Made by a program: the position numbers and the translations under genes. Of a DNA stretch of 64,000 nucleotides, positions 28,753-36,542 are shown piece after piece. The stretch's first letter is position 1; the number at the start of each line of letters is the position of its first letter. The stretch is from CBDCNP01 sp965222425. Its GTDB lineage: Bacteria > Acidobacteriota > Vicinamibacteria > Marinacidobacterales > DATDRI01. A model generated the notes under the pieces. It was not told the DNA's origin, did no database searches, and saw nothing but the letters and a program-made list of their open reading frames with translations. The stretch spans positions 240,855-304,854 of the forward strand of contig CBDCTW010000023.1 in NCBI GenBank assembly GCA_965222425.1, written 5' to 3'.

Positions 28753-29645
28753 CTTCTTGGGCCAGCCCGTGGTCTTGCACGGACGGTACACCGAGCCAGG
28801 CCGAGGCTCAATCATGCTCCACGCGCGGCTGGGTGGCAAGCCCTACCAGCAGAAGATCCAAGTCGACCTTCCCAATCGACGCGAGCAAGGAGAGGCCATC
28901 GGTACTCTGTGGGCACGGGCCCGCATCGAGGATCTTTCCGACCAGCACATCGTGCACCCTCGACAGGAGCTCGTCGAAGAAATAACTAGAGTGGCGCTCG
29001 CTCATCGTTTGGTGTCTGCCTACACGTCGTTCGTTGCCGTCGAGAAGCAGCTCGTGACCGGCTCCGAACAACCAGTTCTCATCGAGGTCCCTGGTGAGAT
29101 CCCGCAGGGCGTAAGCTACGAAGGCGTCTTTGGCGAAGAAATGCAATTGAGGCACGCTGCCAGGAGCCGCTTCGCAGGGCAGCTAGGCAATCCCCTACTC
29201 CTCGCCTCCCCTGCCCCGCCTAGTGAGCCCGTGGCTCAATCGGCCGACTCCGCAATCCGGAGAGCTCCTTCTGGTCAGCAAGCAGAGAACCGGCCGGCAC
29301 GAGATTTCCGACGCCAGAAAGAGCGAGGGAACGTAGCTTGCAGGATCGAGACGGCCCGCACGAGCTACCGGGTCGGAGAGCCGATCGAGATCCTGGTCAC
29401 CATCGTGAACCTGACCGCCCAAACGGTACAGGTTCCCGCCACGCTATCTGCAATCGACGGGACGGCACGATTCCAAGTCGTGGACACCAATTGGAAGCCC
29501 ATCCAGCACCCGACACCGAATGCCGCGACACCGAAATCGATTCCGCTTCAGCCCGGCGCTCGCGTGACGCTTCGTGTGGTGTTGAACGCAGCCGGCGGCT
29601 ACCAACTGAGCCAACCCGGGACGTACCACATCGTACTGCTCGGTC
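28740..29645 (+). pseudogene. VIT/vWA-type protein, internal-to-C-terminal remnant
   Basis: The frame has the post-vWA part of VIT-domain/von Willebrand proteins (GQPVVLHGRYTEPG, LGTLWARARIEDLSDQ-like segment, EEITRVALAHRLVSAYTSFVAVEK). A low-complexity linker follows, then an Ig-like/BsuPI-type segment (SYRVGEPIEILVTIVNLTAQ.. GTYHIVLLG). The N-terminal VIT and vWA domains are missing at the junction with the SDR fragment, and the 3' end is cut by IS256 copy 2. Any ATG here is internal. A dead fragment. Confidence 0.7.
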
Positions 29646-31105
29646 GGGGATGTCCCGGCCGCTGTTGAATTTGGTCGGGTAGCGGCGGCACCTGTGAATA
29701 CTCTTAGGCAGCAAACTCATCGCTGTCAAGAGATTTCTGTTTGCTTCTAAGCGCGTGAACGAGAGCGCCCATATGGCGATAGCCTTTGATACGCCGGAAC
29801 TTTTTCTGCGCGGTGACGACGCCAAGAGCGGTCCATCGGCGAACCATGGAAGGACTCTTCCAACGCTTGACGTTTCTCGATACTCTGCGAATGGTTCCGT
29901 TGAGATTCTCAATGGCGTTCGTCGTGGCAAGAGACTGGCGAAGTAAGGCGGGCGGCGCGAGCTTCACGACCGTGAGTGTTTCTTCCATCCCTTCACGAAG
30001 GCTTCCGGCAGCTTCGTCGTAGCCGTTTCGCTCGAGCCACGACACCAATGCCTGAAGTCGCTTGCGCGCCTTGTCGGCACTCTTGCACTTGTAGGCTTCC
30101 TTCATCGTCTGGAGCACGTAGGCGTGACGAGACTTGGGAAGGTACGAGCGAAGATTTCGGAGTTTATGGATCTGGCACCTTTGGATGACCGCGAGGTCCC
30201 CCAAAACGTCGACGAGTGCCTTGCGGATGCCTTTGCCTCCGTCCACTACGCAGAGAATCGACTCATCGACGCGCAAGCCTCGCTCGAGAAGGTCCTGCAA
30301 CATCGCGGTGCACACCCGAGAGTTCTCCGTCGAGCCCAGCCATATACCCAGGGGCACCTTCGTTCCATCTATTGTAATACCTAGAGTTACGACGACGGTC
30401 TGTCCGGCCACCTCAAGGCCATCCAGCATCAGTGCCGCAAGCTCGAACTCCTCTAGCCGCCGAGACAGGTATTCCTCGAGCTTCTTAGTCGTCTGGCTCA
30501 CGAGGTGACGGCTGGCGGCACTCTTACTCGTGCCACGAGACTTCAACTTGGCCGCGGGTTTGTCCAGACTCGATTCGTAATTTCGGGTCGATACCCCCAC
30601 CAAAATCTGATTCAACACTCGCTCTGGAAGCGGGTCTTCTTCGCGGAAGGCTTCGAAGTGTGGAAGCGACGCCTCCGCGCCCGACTTCGAGCGAACTCGA
30701 GGTCGCGACACTTGGATGCGACGACCACCGAAGCTCAGCTCTCCGTTCGTGCTCCCCCAGTGGTTATGAGTTCGCTCCTTCTCGTGCTTGCCCTTGAGCC
30801 CCGCGATCTCCTCGGCGTCCTCTCTGAGCAGTAGGTGCAGAGCTGTCAGTCCTTGCTCGTACACCCATTCCGTCAGATCCGCCTTCGTGGCCGCGATCCC
30901 AGCTATCATCGGTAGCAGTATCTGACCGACTTGGCCAACTACCTTGCCCGTAGGCGAGTGCGTTTGCTTTCTTACTGGCTTCTTTGATTTCCTAGGCATT
31001 GGTGGCTCCTTGTCCCTCTCTGGAGACGGTTTATTGGCAGACCTATTCTTAGGCCGGCCAAGGAGCCGCCGCTACCCCAAATTCAACATCCGGCGGGACA
31101 TCCCC
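29646..31105 (-). mobile_element. IS256-family insertion sequence, copy 2
   Basis: 1460 bp, same orientation as copy 1 and nearly identical to it, with both inverted repeats intact. The flanking octamers are GCTCGGTC and TTTTCTTC, which do not match, and the coding sequence on the two sides belongs to different genes. So this copy has lost its target duplication through recombination or deletion after insertion. Confidence 0.95.
29704..30999 (-). CDS. IS256-family transposase, copy 2
   Basis: 431 residues, full length, same DDE residues as copy 1 and the same ribosome site. It has Pro in KRWKS-P-SMV like copy 3. Complete and presumably functional. Confidence 0.95.
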   Translation of the reverse strand: MPRKSKKPVRKQTHSPTGKVVGQVGQILLPMIAGIAATKADLTEWVYEQGLTALHLLLREDAEEIAGLKGKHEKERTHNHWGSTNGELSFGGRRIQVSRPRVRSKSGAEASLPHFEAFREEDPLPERVLNQILVGVSTRNYESSLDKPAAKLKSRGTSKSAASRHLVSQTTKKLEEYLSRRLEEFELAALMLDGLEVAGQTVVVTLGITIDGTKVPLGIWLGSTENSRVCTAMLQDLLERGLRVDESILCVVDGGKGIRKALVDVLGDLAVIQRCQIHKLRNLRSYLPKSRHAYVLQTMKEAYKCKSADKARKRLQALVSWLERNGYDEAAGSLREGMEETLTVVKLAPPALLRQSLATTNAIENLNGTIRRVSRNVKRWKSPSMVRRWTALGVVTAQKKFRRIKGYRHMGALVHALRSKQKSLDSDEFAA

Positions 31106-31172
31106 TTTTCTTCTGCTGGCGGAGGCACTGCCCACGCCCGAGGAGGAAGGGGCGCTCAAAGCTAACTACTGA
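31106..31172 (+). pseudogene. 3' end of an unidentified gene
   Basis: Immediately after the IS right end one frame reads FLLLAEALPTPEEEGALKANY then TGA at 31170. It does not continue the Ig-like tail left of the IS, and the reading frames do not join. Too short to identify. Confidence 0.35.
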
Positions 31173-31234
31173 ATGCCGCATGATTTCCATAATGAACCGG
31201 GCGGTGCTATCTTCCAGCGCAAAGGGGAGGTGTT

Positions 31235-31489
31235 ATGCAGCTCAACAAAACCGCTCTGGGACTGTCCATCGGCATTCTGTGGGGCGTCTCAATCTTCCTG
31301 GTAACTCTATGGATCTTCTGGAGCGATGGCGGAGAACATCTCGGGCTCTTGTCCAAGTTTTATCTCGGCTACAGTGTGACGTACCTGGGTGCGCTGGTCG
31401 GTCTGGTCTACGGGTTCATCGATGGCTTTATCGGCGGTTGGATTCTAGCTTGGTTGTATAACCGTTTTGCGGGCTCAAAATCCCAATAG
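31235..31489 (+). CDS. small two-helix membrane protein, 84 aa
   Basis: ATG 31235 follows GGGGAGG. Two to three hydrophobic segments are present: LGLSIGILWGVSIFLVTLWIF, YLGALVGLVYGF, and IGGWILAWLYNRF. It resembles small bacterial proteins often annotated as holin-like, with the conserved ending GFIDGFIGGW..AWLYN. No phage genes are nearby, so a lysis function is not supported. Function unknown. Confidence 0.7.
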   Translation: MQLNKTALGLSIGILWGVSIFLVTLWIFWSDGGEHLGLLSKFYLGYSVTYLGALVGLVYGFIDGFIGGWILAWLYNRFAGSKSQ

Positions 31490-32069
31490 CAGCAGCCATA
31501 TCAGCGCTGAAGATCTGCTGGAGCAGCCAGCCTCGGCGGCTCTAGACACCTAAGGGCCCGGGCGACCACTGCGCCGTTACGGCTTGTCGCGGTGGCGGGT
31601 TAGCGGGCCGGCCTCGCCCGGGGGGTTGTCTCCCGCGCCGGCGTTCCCAGGTGAGCTGCCAGCTTCCCGGTTTTGCTGCGCCCTCGATACCAGGCCGCGC
31701 TACTTACCGGCGCTGCGTTTCCGGGTGGCACCAAACCCGAGCTTTGGAAAATATCCCTCGTGAAGTTCGCCGCCGATCGCCAAGCAACAATTTCTGCGGT
31801 CCGTGTCTTCGGTGACGAAGCGGTCGAGACCGTTGAGCGCCAACTCGCACGCGAGCGGGAGCTCGCAGAGGCGGCAAGGCGGTTCTACCGATGACGAGCG
31901 CAAGAGAACTTGCTGCTGACACACCCCCATGGTAGCCGGATCAAGGTGCTTGCCGTAGGAGTCCGGGCGGGGCAACAGGATATCCCTGCCTACTTCTTGC
32001 GGTTAGCCATTCATCGAGCGTGGGTTCGCGAAGCAATTCCAGGGGCCATTAGCCGAGAACTGCTCCTCC
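31490..32069. other. intergenic debris, 580 bp
   Basis: No intact gene. A plus-strand stretch 31763-31894 (VKFAADRQATISAVRVFGDEAVETVERQLARE.., ending TGA) looks like the tail of a protein but has no start or recognisable family. The 31550-31640 part is very GC-rich without an ORF. The region ends at the IS3 left inverted repeat. Confidence 0.5.
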
Positions 32070-32119
32070 TGAACCGCCCCGGGTTTCCCGGAGACTCCAA
32101 CTCTTGAGAGGATGGAGTC

Positions 32120-32440
32120 ATGACAAGACGAAGCAGGTATTCACCGGAGGTAAAAGAGCGCGCAGTGCGGATGGTTTTCGACCAGCAGGCTCAGCACGAA
32201 TCTCAGTGGTCAGCGATCTCATCGATTGCGTCGAAGATTGACTGTACGCGGGAAACGCTACGCACGTGGGTGCGTCGAGCAGAGCGTGATGCTGGGAAAC
32301 GAGCGGGACTGACGACGGACGAGCGTCAGCGGCTGAAGGAGCTTGAGCGAGAGAACCGTGAGCTCAAGCGGGCGAACGAGATCCTTCGCAAGGCGTCGGC
32401 GTTTTTCGCCCAGGCGGAGCTCGACCGCCGACCGAGGTGA
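32120..32440 (+). CDS. IS3 transposase OrfA
   Basis: 106 residues. It has an N-terminal helix-turn-helix (RYSPEVKERAVRMVF.., DCTRETLRTWVRRAE) and a C-terminal leucine-zipper-like helix (RLKELERENRELKRANEIL). A TTTTTC run near 32402 is a plausible -1 slippage site producing the OrfAB fusion with the next frame. Confidence 0.92.
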   Translation: MTRRSRYSPEVKERAVRMVFDQQAQHESQWSAISSIASKIDCTRETLRTWVRRAERDAGKRAGLTTDERQRLKELERENRELKRANEILRKASAFFAQAELDRRPR

Positions 32441-33354
32441 GTGTGTTGTTCGTGGACGCGAACCGTGAGAGTTACGGGGTCGAGCCGATCTGCCGGATGC
32501 TTCCGATCGCCCCGTCGACCTATTACGAGCAGAAAGCGCGAGAGAAGGACCCAAGCCGCCTGCCAGCGAGAGCGAAGCGCGACGTCCAACTCCGCGGCGA
32601 GATTCGTCGTGTACGGCAAGAGAACTTTGACGTGTATGGCGTGCGCAAGGTCTGGCGTCAGCTGTGCCGTGAGGGCCGCGACGTGGCTCGATGCACGGTG
32701 CCCCGTCTGATGCGTGAAATGGGCCTCCAGGGGGCGGTCCGTGGACGTCGATTCAAGACGACGAAGCCGGATTCGAGCGGCGCTCGCCCGATGGACCTCG
32801 TGGAGCGCGACTTCAACGCCACACGCCCGAACGAGCTCTGGGTCTCGGACCTGACCTACGTTGCCACGTGGCGCGGCTTCGTGTACGTCGCCTTCGTCAT
32901 CGACGTCTTCGCTCGACTCATCGTCGGTTGGCGAGCGACGACATCGTTGACTGCCGGCATCGCTCTCGATGCGTTGGAGCAGGCGCTGCACGAGCGCCGA
33001 CTAAACCCAGAAGATACATTGGTGCATCACAGCGACCGCGGCGTGCAGTACGTCTCGATCCGTTACACCGAGCGGCTCGCCGAGGCGGGTATTGAGCCGT
33101 CCGTCGGCAGCCGAGGCGACTCTTACGATAACGCTTTGGCTGAATCCATCATCGGCCTCTACAAGACCGAGGTGATCCGTCGACGTGGGCCCTGGCGTGG
33201 TCCTGAGGACGTCGAGTTCGCCACCCTCGAGTGGGTCCATTGGTACAACACGCAACGACTCTTGGAGCCGATCGGAAATGTCGCCCCCGTCGAGTACGAG
33301 ATGAACTACTATCGGTCGCAGGAAGGCTCGCTAGAGATGGCGAGACTCAACTAA
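32437..33354 (+). CDS. IS3 transposase OrfB (DDE integrase core)
   Basis: 305 residues starting at GTG 32437, overlapping orfA by 4 bases in the -1 frame. It has an HTH_21-type region (YGVRKVWRQL) and the rve core. Catalytic residues are in WVSDLTYV (D), VHHSDRGVQYVS (D) and NALAESIIGLYKTE (E, with the downstream K/R). Ends at TAA 33352. Complete. Confidence 0.95.
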   Translation: MSVLFVDANRESYGVEPICRMLPIAPSTYYEQKAREKDPSRLPARAKRDVQLRGEIRRVRQENFDVYGVRKVWRQLCREGRDVARCTVPRLMREMGLQGAVRGRRFKTTKPDSSGARPMDLVERDFNATRPNELWVSDLTYVATWRGFVYVAFVIDVFARLIVGWRATTSLTAGIALDALEQALHERRLNPEDTLVHHSDRGVQYVSIRYTERLAEAGIEPSVGSRGDSYDNALAESIIGLYKTEVIRRRGPWRGPEDVEFATLEWVHWYNTQRLLEPIGNVAPVEYEMNYYRSQEGSLEMARLN

Positions 33355-33384
33355 AACAGTCTCCGGAAAACCCGGGGCGGTTCA

Positions 33385-33617
33385 CTCCCGACCCGCCTTG
33401 CCCGGGTCTGCCGGGATAGAATGTCACGTCCATGGGGGACGCGAGGGAAACGCAGGTACGCCTTGCCGCATCCGCAGGTCGTCAGAATTAATCGCTCTCG
33501 GGTTCCGCCCTGCTCGAAGTCTTCCGGATAGCGAGCCAAGACCCGTCCGCCTGTTTCCCAAGCACTGACAACCAGTTGGTCTTTGTAGTGCGGACTTCGC
33601 CACCGCCCTCTCTCAAT
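33385..33617 (-). pseudogene. unidentified protein remnant cut by IS3
   Basis: The open minus-strand frame reads SPHYKDQLVVSAWETGGRVL then ARYPEDFEQGGTRERLILTTCGCGKAYL. It has no ATG/GTG/TTG start after the stop at 33620. It runs into the IS3 right end. Removing the IS lets the frame continue about 18 more codons at 32069-32010 and stop. I do not recognise it. Confidence 0.35.
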
Positions 33618-33705
33618 CTACTCACGGACCTGCTTTGCAAAAGATCTTGTCGGTACAGCGGCAAGTTTTTGAGCCCGGGACGATAGGGTCTTGCCGATTA
33701 TCGTC

Positions 33706-34062
33706 TCACTCAGGGAAGTTCATGCGCCGCAGCAGATCCTGGAAGCGCGGGTCGCCGCGGAGGTTGTCCCACTTCGGATCTCTGCGGAGTTTAGTCATTT
33801 TACCTTCGCGGTCCTCCAAGGCTCTTTCCAACCACTGGATGGCTTCGTCGTCCTCGCCGGCGAGCGTGTAGAACCAGGCAATGTTATGGCGATCCCATGG
33901 GGCTGGCACGGAATTCTCCACGACCCATTCCGCTAGTCGGCGCATCGCCCCTGTAAATCCCAACTCGGGGTAGCTACGTTCGAGAAACGCCACCTCGTCA
34001 TCCAGACCAATTAGCGAGAGACTAGCAAGCAGGACGGATTTGATCGGCATGAGAGCGTGCAT
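33706..34062 (-). pseudogene. TPR-repeat protein, C-terminal remnant
   Basis: The last ~115 residues show a TPR-like pair (DRHNIAWFYTLAGEDDEAIQWLERALED) and the ending WDNLRGDPRFQDLLRRMNFPE, as seen at the C-termini of kinase- or CadC-linked TPR proteins in Acidobacteriota. The N-terminal effector domain is absent. The opposite-strand DUF4258-like gene begins where it stops. Confidence 0.6.
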
Positions 34063-34586
34063 TGACGGCGAAACACAGGAGAGTGTGGCCTCTGTGGTGG
34101 GAGTGGGAGCTGGCCATCTGGACACATGTTGAAGAACGCATGGAGGACCGGGGCTTTACCGAGGTCGAGCTTCGCCGTGTGCTTGACTACGCCGACGACC
34201 CCAAGGAACTCTCAGATTCTGTCAAGGACCTGACCAAGGAAATTGGTAAGCGGAAGCACTTAGAAGTGGTGGGCACGGCGGAAGCTGCCGATATCGTCGT
34301 CGAAATACTGCACCGCAGGAAGGAGCGTAGAAGCGAGTCGTCCTACGAAAATTGGGACCGAGAGAGGTTCGAGACGACGGATTGGCGCATTGTCAGCTAT
34401 CGAATGACAGCTGGCGAATTTGAGCATCAGGCCGAAGTCGAGGGCAAATCCTGGAGGCAGGCAGCTGGTAGCCTCTCGAAGGAAGTTGAGCGCTGGGCCA
34501 AAGAAAATCGGGCACGCCTACTGGCGCTCCCAGTAGCAGGAGATCGCGGGCATCCCTACCCCGAGGATCCGTTTGGCCCGCGCTAG
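34062..34586 (+). CDS. chimeric hypothetical: DUF4258-like start, unrelated C-terminus
   Basis: The first 40 residues (WPLWWEWELAIWTHVEERMEDRGFTEVELRRVLDYA) match the DUF4258 opening. The remainder (DLTKEIGKRKHLEVVGTAEA.. SKEVERWAKENRARLLAL) does not fit the rest of that family and resembles the tail of a different protein. It starts at a TTG at 34062. The chimera probably arose by deletion near 34195. Expression and function are unknown. Confidence 0.5.
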   Translation: MTAKHRRVWPLWWEWELAIWTHVEERMEDRGFTEVELRRVLDYADDPKELSDSVKDLTKEIGKRKHLEVVGTAEAADIVVEILHRRKERRSESSYENWDRERFETTDWRIVSYRMTAGEFEHQAEVEGKSWRQAAGSLSKEVERWAKENRARLLALPVAGDRGHPYPEDPFGPR

Positions 34587-34621
34587 GCTCATCCGAAGCC
34601 GCAACAAATTGACGGCACCGA

Positions 34622-35938
34622 TCAATTGCGGGTCTCTCTCAAGACGAACACGGTCGGAAAGAACAGGTAGGCATTCCCTGCCAACCGCCCGAGAAGAAGC
34701 GCGGTCGTTCCCGCCACCGCTCCCACCACGCCGAGGACGTGAATTGCCAGAAAGAGAACCGCGATGATGCCGACTACCTCGACGACGCTCGCCACAGTAA
34801 CCGGCCGCGTGTGACGGCCGTAAACCATGATCGAGCGCTGAAAAGAAAGCAGCACGGAAAAAAAGGGGATAAAGCTCAAGATTCTCAGCGGTAACACCGA
34901 GAGCTCACTGAGCTCCAGACTGAGCCCGGAGATGTCGTGGAACCAGACCGCAGACAAAGGAGTGAAAGCAATAAGCATGAGTCCTAAGGTGGCGGCCACT
35001 CCTAGGACCGTAGCAAAGCGGGCGAGACGCCGGAAGTTCTCTCGGCGATCGTCGAGAAATGCGATAGCTACCTCTTGATAGGAAAGCGCGGTGCTTCGAA
35101 AGAAGAACGCGACCGCGGTGACCACCGGAAAGACCGCCAAGGATTCGAGCGCCTGGTGGCTGCGCCCCAGAGAGTAGATCACCAGGGGGTGGACGGCAAG
35201 AGAAATAATCGAGGTCAGGGCCAGCGGAATGTAAAAGTCCACGATTCGTCGCACGGTTAAGTGCTCGTTCGGTTTGAGCGGCGGAGCTTTGCGAATTTCC
35301 TTCAACGCCGGGAACGCCATGAAACGAGTGACAACCGATTCCACCACCACGCCACACGAGAGAGCGGCTGCCCCCACGATGGCACCCGGCACCGGGAAGA
35401 AGCGGTACAAGAGGACTGCGGTGGCCGCCATGGTGCTAACTCGAATCGCGGTTCCGTACCCGATACGCCGCGTGAGTCCGCGACGAATCATGAGCCCCTG
35501 AAAAAAGCGGCGATAGCCGATGGCGGCCGGCCAGGGGAGCATGATGGCGAGGGCGCGGTGCGTTAGCTCCGCCACCGGAGAAGGCAGCAAGATAAGGTCG
35601 CGCGTCAACCAATAGAAGATCGGCGGCCAGAGCACGAAGAGCATCGCCGCGGTGATGACAACGTTCAACATGTAGATGAAATTCCGGAGCCTAAGGAAGG
35701 AATCCCAGTCCTTCACCAGGGCGGTGGAAGCACTCAGGGTCATAATGATGGGCGCTTCCACGATGATGGCGAAGGAGAAGGTAACGCCGTAGGCGGCGAG
35801 GTTGTAAATAGGGTCGTCGAGGCGTGCGATGATCGCAGCGAGGAAGGGGCCCTCTGCGGACATCATCAGCCAGGTGGCCGCCAAGGGGGACCACACGCGG
35901 AGGATCTTGCGGTAGGTTAGGATGGCGTCAACTGTCAA
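34622..35938 (-). CDS. MOP-superfamily (MATE/ANKH-like) polytopic membrane protein
   Basis: 438 residues with about 12 hydrophobic segments and no large soluble domain. The opening (FRVW-like start, PLAATWLMMSAEGPFLAAIIARLDDP) and YNLAAYGVTFSFAIIVEAPIIMTLSASTAL resemble a bacterial branch of MATE/polysaccharide-flippase-like proteins related to ANKH. The pseudo-twofold repeat expected in the superfamily is plausible, with a second helix set after residue 230. A transport or flippase role in the inner membrane is inferred. Substrate unknown. Intact, in an otherwise eroded region. Confidence 0.7.
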   Translation of the reverse strand: MTVDAILTYRKILRVWSPLAATWLMMSAEGPFLAAIIARLDDPIYNLAAYGVTFSFAIIVEAPIIMTLSASTALVKDWDSFLRLRNFIYMLNVVITAAMLFVLWPPIFYWLTRDLILLPSPVAELTHRALAIMLPWPAAIGYRRFFQGLMIRRGLTRRIGYGTAIRVSTMAATAVLLYRFFPVPGAIVGAAALSCGVVVESVVTRFMAFPALKEIRKAPPLKPNEHLTVRRIVDFYIPLALTSIISLAVHPLVIYSLGRSHQALESLAVFPVVTAVAFFFRSTALSYQEVAIAFLDDRRENFRRLARFATVLGVAATLGLMLIAFTPLSAVWFHDISGLSLELSELSVLPLRILSFIPFFSVLLSFQRSIMVYGRHTRPVTVASVVEVVGIIAVLFLAIHVLGVVGAVAGTTALLLGRLAGNAYLFFPTVFVLRETRN

Positions 35939-36360
35939 TCAGGGCAAACCCATTTTGAAAGAGGACAAAGTATAGCGCAACGAGCTGCGACCCAATGGCG
36001 ATTGCGCCCGTCGGCCTGTTAGAATCCGCCATCAAGCCCTCATGATCGGAACTACGCGCGCCCAGCTCATTTGCCTTCCGAGTTACGTCAACGACAATGG
36101 CCTGGCCGGCTGTGTCGTATATGCGTGGAACGCTTTGAGCCAAGCCTGCCATCACTACGCGTACGAGCTGGCCCCCATTGCGGGCGAGTTGTCGGGATCG
36201 CTTCACGTGGCGGAAGGGCTTGAGTCACACGTGGAGGCCGCCTCGGAAAGCAAGCCGTAGGTCGAGTGGCAGGTGGAGAACCTGCGTGGCGCAGGTTGCA
36301 ACCGCGAGCAAATTCCAGAGCTAAATCACTGTCCTATTGCCCCCTGGGATGTCCAGGCGA
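35939..36360. other. mostly non-coding, possible remnant
   Basis: No complete gene. Plus frame 36085-36260 reads NALSQACHHYAYELAPIAGEL, which resembles the tail of an unnamed small protein family, without a credible start. The rest (36261-36360) shows nothing recognisable. Confidence 0.35.
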
Positions 36361-36361
36361 G

Positions 36362-36540
36362 GTCGTCGCGGACCTGGATCACCACGAAAAACTTGGTTCC
36401 AGCGACCGGTGCAGAACCTGCAAGCCAGCGACCCTCGTACGCAGGCTCCCGATCGCCGACCGGGTCGCGGTAGTTGTCGTTGAGCGGGGCTTCCTTGAAT
36501 CCGGCGGCGAGCCTGGCTGGGTAAAGTACGGCGTCCGCTC
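36362..36540 (-). pseudogene. sensor (Cache-like) domain fragment
   Basis: A minus-strand frame directly after the sulfatase stop reads YPARLAAGFKEAPLNDNYRD then PVGDREPAYEGRWLAGSAPV and GTKFFVVIQVRDD. It resembles the end of an extracellular sensor domain found in kinases or cyclases. No start, no downstream effector domain. Confidence 0.45.
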
Positions 36541-36542
36541 GC

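Larger units (their letters stand above)
32070..33384 (+). mobile_element. IS3-family insertion sequence
   Basis: 1315-bp element with TG..CA ends. Left end TGAACCGCCCCGGGTTT and right end (reversed) share 27 of about 28 bases, ending in GGAGACT. A 4-bp target duplication CTCC lies at 32066-32069 and 33385-33388. It encodes orfA and orfB in overlapping frames as usual for IS3. Single copy in this window. Confidence 0.93.

Noticed and set aside
15228..31105. Composite transposon formed by IS256 copies 1 and 2 carrying the SOS mutasome
   Set aside because: Copy 1 has dnaE2-derived sequence on both sides with its own worn target duplication, and the outer flanks (CGACCATC and TTTTCTTC) do not match.
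31235..31489. Prophage or holin-based lysis cassette
   Set aside because: No endolysin, capsid, terminase or integrase gene nearby. Holin-like annotation rests only on two hydrophobic helices.
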